From JARYGU01 sp033795365 (GTDB lineage Bacteria > Pseudomonadota > Alphaproteobacteria > Rhizobiales > Rhizobiaceae), in the NCBI GenBank assembly GCA_033795365.1, contig JARYGU010000006.1, positions 186,001 through 250,000 on the forward strand: 64,000 nt of DNA, given 5' to 3'. The notes below the pieces were generated by a model. That model saw nothing but the letters and a program-made list of their open reading frames with translations, was not told where the DNA came from and ran no database searches. Numbering within the stretch: position 1 is the first letter of the stretch; each line of letters starts with the position of its first letter. The translations under genes and the position numbers were made by a program. Below, one piece after another: positions 17,621 to 26,363 of this stretch.

Positions 17621-18574
17621 ATGAAATCTGCATCGTCTCTGAAATTCGCGCTTGCCGGCATTTCGCTGATGGCGCTCGGCCTTTCGACGGCCGCCGCGCA
17701 GGAGGCCGAAAGCTGCGGCACGGTCCGCTTTTCGGATGTCGGCTGGACCGATATCACCGCGACCACCGCGACGGCGACCACGATCCTCAAGGGGCTCGGC
17801 TATGAGACGGAAGTCACCGTCCTCTCCGTGCCGGTCACCTACACCTCGCTCAAGAACAAGGACCTCGACGTCTTCCTCGGCAACTGGATGCCGACCATGG
17901 AAGCCGACATCAAGCCCTATCGCGAGGACGGCTCCGTGGAGACGGTTCGCGAAAACCTCGAAGGCGCGAAATACACGCTCGCGACCAACGCCAAGGGTGC
18001 GGAGCTCGGCATCAAGGACTTCAAGGACATCGCCGCGCACAAGGACGCGCTCGGCTCCAAGATCTACGGCATCGAGCCCGGCAACGACGGCAACCGGCTG
18101 ATCATCGACATGGTCGACAAGGGCTCCTTCGACCTGAAGGGCTTCGAGGTCGTCGAATCCTCCGAACAGGGCATGCTCGCCGAAGTCGCCCGCGCCGAGC
18201 AGGACGGCACGCCAATCGTCTTCCTCGGCTGGGAACCCCACCCGATGAACGCGAACTTCAAGCTGACCTATCTTGCCGGCGGTGACGACGTCTTCGGCCC
18301 GAATTTCGGCGGCGCGACGGTCTATACCAATGTCCGCCAAGGCTATCTCGCCGAATGCCCGAATGTCGGCCAGTTCCTGAAGAACCTCAAGTTCACGCTC
18401 GAGATGGAAAACCAGATCATGGGCAAGATCCTGAACGATGGGGAGCAGCCCGAAGATGCTGCCGGAGAATGGCTGAAGGCCAATCCGGCCGCCATCGAAC
18501 CCTGGCTCGCAGGCGTCAAGACAAAGGACGGCGAGGACGGCCTGGCCGCGGTAAAGACGGCTCTCGGTCTCTAA
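17621..18574 (+). CDS. choX: Choline ABC transporter periplasmic binding protein
   Basis: The 317-residue OpuAC-type solute-binding protein has a signal peptide (cleavage after AAAQ, about residue 26). The aromatic cage that binds the trimethylammonium group in S. meliloti ChoX is visible: VGWTDI (Trp/Asp near 43-45), GNWMPTM (Trp near 90), YTLA (Tyr near 119) and GWEPHPM (Trp near 205). The choW and choV genes follow after 192 bases that hold a repeat and a terminator-like hairpin. That arrangement favours more binding protein than membrane complex. Imported choline can be oxidised to glycine betaine. Confidence 0.93.
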   Translation: MKSASSLKFALAGISLMALGLSTAAAQEAESCGTVRFSDVGWTDITATTATATTILKGLGYETEVTVLSVPVTYTSLKNKDLDVFLGNWMPTMEADIKPYREDGSVETVRENLEGAKYTLATNAKGAELGIKDFKDIAAHKDALGSKIYGIEPGNDGNRLIIDMVDKGSFDLKGFEVVESSEQGMLAEVARAEQDGTPIVFLGWEPHPMNANFKLTYLAGGDDVFGPNFGGATVYTNVRQGYLAECPNVGQFLKNLKFTLEMENQIMGKILNDGEQPEDAAGEWLKANPAAIEPWLAGVKTKDGEDGLAAVKTALGL

Positions 18575-18634
18575 CGGACCACGACTGCCGCGCGTCCGAA
18601 AGGACGCGCAAGGGCGCGGCAGCGCTTTGAAAGC

Positions 18635-18684
18635 GCGCATGATCCCTTCCCCAGGTCGATTGCGATCTTTAAGGGATGATGCGC
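18635..18684 (+). repeat. Rhizobial palindromic intergenic repeat between choX and choW
   Basis: GCGCATGATCCCTT (18635-18648) pairs with AAGGGATGATGCGC (18671-18684) with one mismatch. The ATGATCCC/GGGATGATGC ends resemble a palindromic repeat family frequent in Rhizobiaceae genomes. A separate perfect hairpin, GCGCGTCC-GAAA-GGACGCGC, precedes it at 18590-18609. Confidence 0.65.
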
Positions 18685-18687
18685 GGG

Positions 18688-18718
18688 AAGGCGGGAAAGG
18701 ACCTTTCCGCCTTTTCTT
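18688..18718 (+). terminator. Terminator/attenuator within the choXWV operon
   Basis: AAGGCGGGAAAGG (18688-18700) pairs with CCTTTCCGCCTT (18702-18713), one base bulged, followed by TTTTCTT. Placed between choX and choW, it would lower transcription of the membrane components relative to the binding protein. Confidence 0.65.
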
Positions 18719-18766
18719 CCTGCCGCATTTGATCATCCCTACCGTCGAGATCGGATTCAGATTCCC

Positions 18767-19642
18767 GTGGAATGGCTCACTGACATAAAGATCCCCATCG
18801 GCCCGCTTGCCAGAGAAGCGGTCAACTGGCTCACATCGAACGGCAAATGGCTCTTCGATTTCCTGAAGGTCTTCCTTCAGGCCGGCATCGACGGAGTGCT
18901 CTTCGTCCTGCGGGCGCCCTACATAACCGGCAGCGGCGGGGAATTGGCCTATTCGCTTTTCATCATCCTGCTGATCACGGCGGTTTCCTGGTACTTCCGG
19001 CGTTCGATAGGCATCGCCCTCTTCACCTTCCTGGGGCTCCTGCTCATCGTCAACCAGGGATACTGGAAAGAAACGACCGAGACGCTGGCGCTCGTGCTTG
19101 CGGCCACCGCTGTCAGCATGATCATCGGCGTGCCTCTCGGGATCGCGGCCGCGCGAAGGCCGTGGTTCTACGCGTTCCTGCGCCCTATCCTCGATCTCAT
19201 GCAGACCATCCCCACCTTCGTCTATCTCATCCCGGCGCTCATCCTCTTCGGCCTCGGCATGGTGCCGGGCCTGATCGCGACCGTGATCTTCGCCATTCCG
19301 GCGCCGATCCGCCTGACGCGCCTCGGCATCATCTCCACCCCGCCGTCGCTCGTGGAGGCCGCACAGGCCTTCGGCGCCACGCCCTCTCAGGTGCTGCGCA
19401 AGGTGGAGCTTCCCTTCGCCATGCCGCAGATCATGGCGGGCCTCACGCAGACCATCATGCTCTCCCTGTCGATGGTGGTCATCGCCGCGCTGGTCGGCGC
19501 GAGGGGCCTCGGCGTGCCGGTCGTGCGCGCGCTGAACACGGTGAACATCTCCATGGGTTTCGAAGCCGGCCTCTGTATCGTCATCCTGGCGATCATCCTC
19601 GATCGCCTGTTCCGCTCCTCCGATGAAGGAAATGGCTCATGA
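18767..19642 (+). CDS. choW: Choline ABC transporter permease
   Basis: A 291-residue inner-membrane protein with about six membrane helices and the binding-protein-dependent permease fold (VSMIIGVPLGIAAAR near residue 120 and the EAA-loop-like segment EAAQAFGATPSQVL near 190). It uses a GTG start giving MEWLTDIKIPIGPL, matching known ChoW N-termini. Its stop overlaps the choV start as ATGA, so the two are translationally coupled. Confidence 0.92.
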   Translation: MEWLTDIKIPIGPLAREAVNWLTSNGKWLFDFLKVFLQAGIDGVLFVLRAPYITGSGGELAYSLFIILLITAVSWYFRRSIGIALFTFLGLLLIVNQGYWKETTETLALVLAATAVSMIIGVPLGIAAARRPWFYAFLRPILDLMQTIPTFVYLIPALILFGLGMVPGLIATVIFAIPAPIRLTRLGIISTPPSLVEAAQAFGATPSQVLRKVELPFAMPQIMAGLTQTIMLSLSMVVIAALVGARGLGVPVVRALNTVNISMGFEAGLCIVILAIILDRLFRSSDEGNGS

Positions 19643-20679
19643 GCGCCGTCGTCTTCAGGAACGTAGACATCATCTTCGGCGACAAGCCGGAACGCGCGAT
19701 CCAGATGGCCGGGACGGGCAAGAGCCGCGACGAAATCAGCGCCGAGACGGGGCTGGTGGTCGGGGTCGCGGACGCCACGCTTTCCATCACCGAAGGGGAA
19801 ATCCTCGTTCTGATGGGGCTTTCCGGATCCGGAAAATCGACATTGCTTCGCGCGGTCAACGGCCTTGCGCCGGTGGTTCGCGGCGATGTCGAGGTCAACA
19901 CGCCCGCGGGCCCCCTCAATCCCTATCAGACGTCGCCGAAGTCGCTGCGCGAATTCCGCATGCATACGGTGTCGATGGTCTTCCAGCAGTTCGCGCTCCT
20001 GCCATGGCGCACCGTGGCGGAAAATGTCGGCTTCGGCCTCGAGCTTGCCGGCATGCCGGAAGCCGAGCGCCGCAAACGCGTCGACGAACAGCTCGAACTC
20101 GTCAATCTCTCGAAATGGGCGAACCGCAAGGTCAACGAGCTCTCCGGCGGCATGCAGCAGCGCGTCGGCCTTGCCCGCGCCTTCGCCACCGGCGCTCCGA
20201 TCCTCCTGATGGACGAGCCGTTCTCCGCGCTCGATCCGCTGATCCGCACCCGTCTGCAGGACGAGCTCCTGGAATTCCAGCGGCGCCTGAAGAAGACCAT
20301 CATCTTCGTCAGCCACGATCTGGATGAGGCCTTCCGCATCGGCAACCGCATCGCCATCATGGAAGGCGGACGCATCATCCAGTGCGGCACGCCGCAGGAC
20401 ATCGTCAAGAACCCCGCCAACCAGTATGTCGCCGATTTCGTGCAGAACATGAATCCGATCAACATGCTGACGGCGCGGGACGTCATGCGCCAAGGTGCCG
20501 CGTCGGGCGGTGCCGGCGTCTCGGCGACCGCCAGGCTAGATACGCCGCTCGTCGACATCCTGGATGCGATGGCGCGGCAACCGGGCCATGTCGGCGTCGT
20601 CGAAAACGGCGCCGTCATCGGCACCATAAATGCACAGGATGTGGTCGAAAGCCTGACCCGGCACCGCCGTCGCGACTGA
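19639..20679 (+). CDS. choV: Choline ABC transporter ATP-binding subunit
   Basis: A 346-residue ATPase of the OpuAA/ProV class: Walker A GLSGSGKST near residue 60, signature LSGGMQQRVGLARA near 170, Walker B ILLMDEPFSALD near 190 and switch VSHDLDEA near 225. The last 65 residues form a CBS-like regulatory tail, as in betaine/proline carriers regulated by osmolarity. The gene overlaps choW by 4 bases. Confidence 0.93.
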   Translation: MSAVVFRNVDIIFGDKPERAIQMAGTGKSRDEISAETGLVVGVADATLSITEGEILVLMGLSGSGKSTLLRAVNGLAPVVRGDVEVNTPAGPLNPYQTSPKSLREFRMHTVSMVFQQFALLPWRTVAENVGFGLELAGMPEAERRKRVDEQLELVNLSKWANRKVNELSGGMQQRVGLARAFATGAPILLMDEPFSALDPLIRTRLQDELLEFQRRLKKTIIFVSHDLDEAFRIGNRIAIMEGGRIIQCGTPQDIVKNPANQYVADFVQNMNPINMLTARDVMRQGAASGGAGVSATARLDTPLVDILDAMARQPGHVGVVENGAVIGTINAQDVVESLTRHRRRD

Positions 20680-20758
20680 GCCGACGCGACAAGACGATGG
20701 CATATGACGGCGTTTCTGCTAGAACGCCGCCTGTTCCATGTGTCGGAAAGGAAGGCAA

Positions 20759-21535
20759 ATGGCCGATGGCGAAAAGGACAGGCCGCAGGTCCTGCGCGAG
20801 ACCGACGACGAGGCGCGAAAGCTCGCCCGGATCCTCCTTCGCTCGGCGCGCAGTTGCGCGCTGGCCGTCATCGAGCCGGAGAGCGGCTCGCCTTTTGCCA
20901 GCCGGACGCTGACGGGTACCGACATCGACGGTGCGCCGGTCATTCTCGTTTCCGCGCTGTCGGTCCACACAAAGGCGCTGCGCCTGGACAGGCGGGCATC
21001 GCTCCTCGCCGGCGAACCGGGCAAGGGCGATCCGCTCGCCCATCCACGGCTGACCGTCATCGCAGAGGCTGAGGAAGTGCCGCGCGAGGCCGCCGGATAC
21101 GCTCGACTGCGCGAACGCTTCGTGCGCCGGCATCCGAAGGCGAAGCTTTATGTGGACTTTCCCGATTTCACCTTCTTCCGGCTGGCGCCGCAGCGGGCTC
21201 ACCTGAACGGCGGTTTCGGCGAGGCCTATGTGCTGACCGCCGACGATCTGCTTATCCGATCTCCGGCCCGCGAAGCACTGTCGGAGATGGAAGGCGGCGC
21301 GGTCAATCACATGAACAGCGATCATTCCGAAGCGGCCGGCATCTATGCCCGCGTCTATTGCGATGCAGAGGACGCAAATTGGGTCATTGCCGGGATCGAC
21401 GCAGCCGGCGTCGACCTTTCCTCCGGGAACCAGTTGCGGCGGCTGGAGTTTGAAAAGGAACTGGAAGAGCCCTCGGAACTAAGGTCCGTATTGGCACGTT
21501 TGCTTCGGGAAGCAAGGCTAAGCGGCCAAACCTGA
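20759..21535 (+). CDS. HugZ-like heme utilisation / PNPOx-fold protein
   Basis: A 258-residue protein with an N-terminal split-barrel pyridoxamine-phosphate-oxidase-like domain (about residues 15-155) and a C-terminal DUF2470-type domain (about 165-250, with AVNHMNSDHSEA). This order is that of HugZ/HutZ-like proteins, which handle or degrade heme. ATG at 20759 follows a good ribosome site (GGAAAGGAAGG) and is better than an in-frame ATG seven codons upstream. A link with the heme receptor at 1.1-3.4 kb is plausible, but the two are not neighbours. It could instead be a flavin-binding stress protein. Confidence 0.75.
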   Translation: MADGEKDRPQVLRETDDEARKLARILLRSARSCALAVIEPESGSPFASRTLTGTDIDGAPVILVSALSVHTKALRLDRRASLLAGEPGKGDPLAHPRLTVIAEAEEVPREAAGYARLRERFVRRHPKAKLYVDFPDFTFFRLAPQRAHLNGGFGEAYVLTADDLLIRSPAREALSEMEGGAVNHMNSDHSEAAGIYARVYCDAEDANWVIAGIDAAGVDLSSGNQLRRLEFEKELEEPSELRSVLARLLREARLSGQT

Positions 21536-21758
21536 GTCCGAAAGGCCGCCGACAATCGCAAAATCACCCTTTCCCGGCTCCAAGAAGAGCGAAACCGCAT
21601 CGGAAGCGGGATAAGCGAAGCGTCACAAAACTAGCGCAGAACGTGCAAGCCTACCCCGATTTCTTGCTCTTGATGGGTGCGGTTTTGTTTATATGCTTAC
21701 AAGCAGATTAATTGAAATTCTCGTCATTTGAAGCGGAAACGCCCCAAAGGAGTTTCGA

Positions 21759-22097
21759 ATGGATAAGATTTCCGACAGCGAACAGGCGCAGGCCGAGGTT
21801 GCATCCGCCTTTCTGTCCGCCATGGCCAATCCCAAACGCCTGCTCATCCTGAAAGTGCTCGTCGAGGGGGAGATCGCCGTCGGCGCGCTCGCCAATCAGG
21901 TGGGTCTCAGCCAGTCCGCTCTCTCGCAGCATCTCTCGAAGCTGCGTGCGCAGAATCTGGTGACGACCCGCCGCGATGCGCAGACGATCTACTACTCCAG
22001 CAAATCCGAAGCGGTCATGACGATCCTCTCGGCGCTCGACCAGATCTACGGCCATAAGAACGAAGCGGTTGCAGGCAAGAAGCTCAGGATCGCCTGA
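21759..22097 (+). CDS. nolR: ArsR-family regulator, NolR-type
   Basis: A 112-residue winged-helix repressor. The segments FLSAMANPKRLLIL, VGALANQVGLSQSALSQHLSKLRAQNLV and TRRDAQTIYY closely follow NolR of Sinorhizobium, which represses nodulation regulators and other core genes. It lacks the paired cysteines of metal-sensing ArsR/SmtB proteins, again like NolR. No nod gene is in the window, so a global regulatory role is more likely than a symbiotic one here. A promoter-like pair, TTGATG (21670-21675) and TATGCT (21692-21697), precedes it, and a strong terminator follows. Confidence 0.8.
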   Translation: MDKISDSEQAQAEVASAFLSAMANPKRLLILKVLVEGEIAVGALANQVGLSQSALSQHLSKLRAQNLVTTRRDAQTIYYSSKSEAVMTILSALDQIYGHKNEAVAGKKLRIA

Positions 22098-22124
22098 GGT
22101 TCTATAGCGGCAGGATAAAAGACG

Positions 22125-22161
22125 GACAGGCGGAGGGATGTTGCTCCGCCTGTCTGTTTTT
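22125..22161 (+). terminator. Strong rho-independent terminator after nolR
   Basis: GACAGGCGGAG (22125-22135) pairs perfectly with CTCCGCCTGTC (22144-22154) across an 8-base loop and is followed by TGTTTTT. Confidence 0.9.
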
Positions 22162-22328
22162 GGTGCCTTGTCTCTCCGGACGAGACCTGTTTTCGTGACC
22201 CGGAGAAAAAACGGAAACGCTCCAGGCTTGACGGTCGAGGAGGCCTTGATAATTTGACCGGCGGGTAAAAAACTTCATCACCTGCCCGGGAATGGCCCCC
22301 GAACCCGACAAAGGCCATGGAGATCCTC

Positions 22329-23654
22329 ATGTCCAACCGCCTCAACACCCCGAACGACCTGCGCGCCTTCTGGATGCCGTTCACGGCAAACCGGCAGTTC
22401 AAGAAGGAGCCGCGGCTCTTCGTCAGCGCCAAGGACATGTATTACACCACCCATGACGGCCGTCAGGTGCTGGACGGCACCGCAGGCCTCTGGTGCGTCA
22501 ACGCCGGGCACTGCCGCCCCAAGATCACCGAGGCGATCCGCGAGCAGGCCGGCGAGCTCGACTATGCGCCGGCCTTCCAGCTCGGTCATCCGAAGGCCTT
22601 CGAGCTTGCCAACCGGCTGGTCGACATCGCGCCGGAAGGCATGAATCATGTTCTCTACACGAATTCCGGCTCCGAATCGGTCGACACCGCCCTGAAGGTG
22701 GCGCTCGCCTATCACCGCGCAAGGGGAGATGGCGCCCGCACCCGGCTGATCGGCCGCGAGCGCGGCTATCACGGCGTCAATTTCGGCGGCATCTCCGTCG
22801 GCGGCATCGTCTCCAACCGCAAGATGTTCGGCACGCTCCTGACCGGCGTCGACCATATGCCGCACACCCACATGCCGGAGAAGAACGCCTTCACCCGCGG
22901 CGAGCCGGAGCACGGCGGCGACATCGCCTCGGAACTGAACCGCATCATCACCTTGCACGACGCCTCGACCATCGCCGCCGTCATCGTCGAGCCGGTCGCA
23001 GGTTCGACCGGCGTGCTGATCCCGCCGAAAGGATATCTGCAGAAACTGCGCGAGATCTGCACGCAGCACGGCATCCTTTTGATCTTCGACGAGGTCATCA
23101 CCGGCTACGGCCGCCTCGGCGCGCCCTTCGCGGCCCAGTATTTCGACGTGAAGCCGGATATCATCACCACCGCCAAGGGGCTGACCAACGGCGTGATCCC
23201 GATGGGCGCGGTTTTCGTCACCTCCGAAATCCACGACGCCTTCATGACCGGTCCGGAGCACCTGATCGAGTTCTTCCACGGCTACACCTATTCCGGCAAC
23301 CCGATCGCGTCCGCCGCCGCCATTGCTACGCTCGACACCTACCGGGAAGAGGGCCTGCTGACGCGCGCAGCCGACCTCGCCTCCTACTGGGAGGACGCGC
23401 TGCATTCGCTGAAGGACTGCCCGAATGTGATCGACGTGCGCAATATCGGCCTGATCGGCGCGATCGAGCTTTCGCCCATCGCCGGAGAGCCGACCAAGCG
23501 CACCTTCACGGCCTTCCTCAAGGCCTATGAAAAAGGCCTGCTGATCCGCACCACCGGCGACATCATCGCCCTCTCCCCGCCGCTGATCATCGAGAAGCAT
23601 CACATCGACGAGCTCTTCGGCAAGCTCCGCGAGATCCTGCAGAACAATATCTGA
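22329..23654 (+). CDS. Class III omega-aminotransferase, beta-alanine/omega-amino acid:pyruvate type
   Basis: A 441-residue PLP enzyme of aminotransferase class III. Conserved features are FWMPFTANRQFK at the N-terminus, NSGSESVDTALK (phosphate binding, near residue 115), the motif ending IFDEVITGYGR near 255 and the PLP-lysine in TTAKGLTNG near 285. Length and the N-terminal FWMPFT signature match beta-alanine--pyruvate transaminases. The ATG at 22329 has GGAG six bases upstream; an in-frame ATG at 22317 overlaps that site. No pathway partner is adjacent, so the physiological substrate is open (beta-alanine, GABA or another omega-amine). Confidence 0.88.
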   Translation: MSNRLNTPNDLRAFWMPFTANRQFKKEPRLFVSAKDMYYTTHDGRQVLDGTAGLWCVNAGHCRPKITEAIREQAGELDYAPAFQLGHPKAFELANRLVDIAPEGMNHVLYTNSGSESVDTALKVALAYHRARGDGARTRLIGRERGYHGVNFGGISVGGIVSNRKMFGTLLTGVDHMPHTHMPEKNAFTRGEPEHGGDIASELNRIITLHDASTIAAVIVEPVAGSTGVLIPPKGYLQKLREICTQHGILLIFDEVITGYGRLGAPFAAQYFDVKPDIITTAKGLTNGVIPMGAVFVTSEIHDAFMTGPEHLIEFFHGYTYSGNPIASAAAIATLDTYREEGLLTRAADLASYWEDALHSLKDCPNVIDVRNIGLIGAIELSPIAGEPTKRTFTAFLKAYEKGLLIRTTGDIIALSPPLIIEKHHIDELFGKLREILQNNI

Positions 23655-23703
23655 CGGACATTTGCGCCTGTGGGTCGGAACGGCCCCACCACCGCGCTAT
23701 TCG

Positions 23704-23731
23704 AAGGCGGCCTCACGAGACCGCCTTTCGT
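23704..23731 (+). terminator. Terminator between converging transaminase and gcd genes
   Basis: AAGGCGG (23704-23710) pairs with CCGCCTT (23721-23727), with extra CTC/GAG pairing inside the loop, followed by a short T run. Confidence 0.55.
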
Positions 23732-23774
23732 GTTTCCAAGCCCGTATGACTGCGCGGGCGATCCTCCGCGGACG

Positions 23775-26186
23775 TCATTCCGGCAGCGCATAGGCGATCA
23801 CCTGGTCCCCGATCGGCGTCTCCATGAAGTGGTGCCCGCCGGTCATGATGACCACATATTGACGGCCGTTCACCTCGTAGGTCATCGGGTTCGCCTGCCC
23901 GCCGGCCGGCAGCGCGTCCTGCCAGACCGTCTCGCCGGTTTCGATGTCGATCGCGCGGATGAGATCGTCGGTCGCCGCGGCGATGAACATCAGTCCGCCG
24001 GCCGTGATCACGCCGCCGGCATTGTTCGGCGTGCCGATGGTCACCGGCAGCATGGAAGGAATGCCGAAGGGACCGTTCTTGCGGGCCGTGCCGAACGGCC
24101 TGTCCCAGATCATCTCGCCCGACGCCAGCTCGATCGCGCGAATTCCGCCATAGGGCGGCTCCTTGCAGAGCAATCCGGTCACGGGCATCCGCCAGCCGGC
24201 ATTGACATCAATGGCGTAGGGCGCGCCGGCCTGGGGGTCGCCCGCCCCTTCCGCGCCGCTCCCGAGATCTCCGCCGCGGGCTTCGCTGCGCGGCGCCCAT
24301 CCCATCTCGTCCGCCTCCGCGCGCGGCACGAGGCGGTTGTGATTGGGCATGTCGTTGTAGTTGGCGATGATCAGCCCGCGCGAGGGATCGACGGCGATTC
24401 CGCCCCAGTCCGAGCCGCCATTGTAGCCGGGATACTGGATCCAGTGCGTGTCGCTCGTGGGCGCCGTGTAGAAGCCTTCATAGCTCGCCTGGCGGAACTG
24501 GATGCGGCAGAACATCTGATCGATCGGCGACATTCCCCACATGTTGGCTTCGGTGAGTTCCGGCTTGCGAAGCGTATGATAGAGCGAGAAAGGCTGTGTC
24601 GGCGACCGGCGCTCCGGCTCCACCCCGCCCTGCGGAACGGGCCTTTCCTCGACGCGGGTCAGCGGCTGCCCGGTGCGCCTGTCGAGCACATAGATGTCCC
24701 CCTGCTTGGAAGGCAGGAGAAGTGCAGGAACGGGATCGCCGTTCGGCCCCGGAAAATCGACGAGGGTCGCCTGCGAGCCGAGATCGTAATCCCACACGTC
24801 GACATGCACCGTCTGGAAATGCCAGGCGGGTTTGCCGGTCGTCACGTCCAGCGCCACGAGCGAGGTGGAATAGCGGTCCTCGATCTCGGATCGGCTTCCG
24901 CTCCAGTAATCTACCGCCGAATTGCCCATCGGCAGATAGACGAGACCGAGTTCCTCGTCGCCGCTCGCCGTCGTCCACATGTTCGGCGTGCCGCGCGTAT
25001 AGGTCTGCCCTTCCGGCGGCAAGCCGGTGATGTCGGGCCGGGCCATGTCCCACGCCCAGCGAAGCTCGCCTGTCACCGCGTCGAATCCCTGGATGACGCC
25101 GGAAGGCGCAGTCCGCTCCTGCCCGTCCAGAACCTGGTGCCCCGTGACGACGACGCCGCGCACGATGGTCGGGGCCGACGTGATGGAAACCATGCCCGGA
25201 AAAACGTCGCCCATGCCGCGCTTGATGTCGACGGCGCCGTTGTCGCCGAAGTCGGCGCAGGGCGTGCCCGAGCCCGCATCGACGGCGATCAGGCGCCCGT
25301 CGAGCGTGCCTTCGATGATACGGCGCGCGCAAACCTGCCCCTGCGCGGCGTTCGGCACCTCGTAATAGGCCACGCCCCGGCAGGCGGCCGTGTAGGGAAT
25401 CCACTCGTCGGCGACCTGGGGATCATGGCGCCAGCGCTCCGTGCCGGTGGCGGCGTCATAGGCGATGAGAATGTTCTTCGCCGAGCAGAGATAGAGCGTG
25501 TCGCCGATCTTCAGCGGGGTCGTTTCCGCACCGTATTCGTTGTCGTCGAGGTCTTCGGGAAGATCCCCGGTATGGGCGACCCAGACCCTTTCGAGCTGAG
25601 CGACATTGTCCTTGTTGATCTGGTCGAGCGGAGAGAACCGGCGCGCACTGTAGCTGCCGCCGTAAGCAGGCCAGTCGCTGCCGGGCTCGCGCAAAGAGGG
25701 CTCGTTCATGGCGAAGAGACCCGACATGGGCAAGGGCGCGTTGACCGTGGGGGCATTGCGCACGGCAATTCCGTAACCCGCGACGGCCAGCACGACGACG
25801 ACGGCGATGGCGGAAGCCAAAGCCGAACGGAACCGGAAACGGTAAGGCACGAGCACGGGAAGCGTAAGAAGTACCAGCACCAGGAGAACGGCGGGCGGTA
25901 TGACGCGCGGCACCAACGCCCAGCCCCTGAGCCCCACCTCCCAGAACGCCCAGGCGACAGTCAGGATGAAGACGACGCCGTAGACTGCGGCACCGAGCGT
26001 CCGGAGCCGGAACAGCAGGTAGCCCGAGATCAGAAGGCCGATGCCCGCGAGGACGTAATAGGCCGAACCGCCGAGATAGAGGAGGTAAGCGCCGCCGATT
26101 GCCAGAACGGCGCCGATCAATAGCAGCACCACGGCTAGAATTCGAGTGAGCACGACCCCGATACCGTTGCGGCGGATTTCCTCCAT
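23775..26186 (-). CDS. gcd: Membrane-bound PQQ-dependent glucose dehydrogenase
   Basis: Oxidises glucose to gluconolactone in the periplasm and passes electrons to ubiquinone. The 803-residue protein starts with about five membrane helices (residues 12-150), followed by a PQQ beta-propeller (SDWPAYGGSYSARRFSPL near 175, repeated W-motif blades) and the C-terminal segment ending DQVIAYALPE. GGAGGT precedes the ATG at 26186. No PQQ synthesis genes are in the window, so cofactor supply must come from elsewhere or from the medium. It is divergent from the adenine deaminase gene. Confidence 0.92.
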   Translation of the reverse strand: MEEIRRNGIGVVLTRILAVVLLLIGAVLAIGGAYLLYLGGSAYYVLAGIGLLISGYLLFRLRTLGAAVYGVVFILTVAWAFWEVGLRGWALVPRVIPPAVLLVLVLLTLPVLVPYRFRFRSALASAIAVVVVLAVAGYGIAVRNAPTVNAPLPMSGLFAMNEPSLREPGSDWPAYGGSYSARRFSPLDQINKDNVAQLERVWVAHTGDLPEDLDDNEYGAETTPLKIGDTLYLCSAKNILIAYDAATGTERWRHDPQVADEWIPYTAACRGVAYYEVPNAAQGQVCARRIIEGTLDGRLIAVDAGSGTPCADFGDNGAVDIKRGMGDVFPGMVSITSAPTIVRGVVVTGHQVLDGQERTAPSGVIQGFDAVTGELRWAWDMARPDITGLPPEGQTYTRGTPNMWTTASGDEELGLVYLPMGNSAVDYWSGSRSEIEDRYSTSLVALDVTTGKPAWHFQTVHVDVWDYDLGSQATLVDFPGPNGDPVPALLLPSKQGDIYVLDRRTGQPLTRVEERPVPQGGVEPERRSPTQPFSLYHTLRKPELTEANMWGMSPIDQMFCRIQFRQASYEGFYTAPTSDTHWIQYPGYNGGSDWGGIAVDPSRGLIIANYNDMPNHNRLVPRAEADEMGWAPRSEARGGDLGSGAEGAGDPQAGAPYAIDVNAGWRMPVTGLLCKEPPYGGIRAIELASGEMIWDRPFGTARKNGPFGIPSMLPVTIGTPNNAGGVITAGGLMFIAAATDDLIRAIDIETGETVWQDALPAGGQANPMTYEVNGRQYVVIMTGGHHFMETPIGDQVIAYALPE

Positions 26187-26363
26187 CGTTGACCTCCCTT
26201 ACGTTGTCCTGGCGTTTCCCTTTCCATTTGGAGCAGCAGGAAAAGAAGGCAATGCCCCTCGCCCGGAAGAAATGGCGGGCGACGGAGGCGACAAGAAGCG
26301 CGCCCGCCCCTTTCCCTTCGACGCTCATCGCCGCTAAACTCCCGGCAAGCCAAATCGGAGCAC

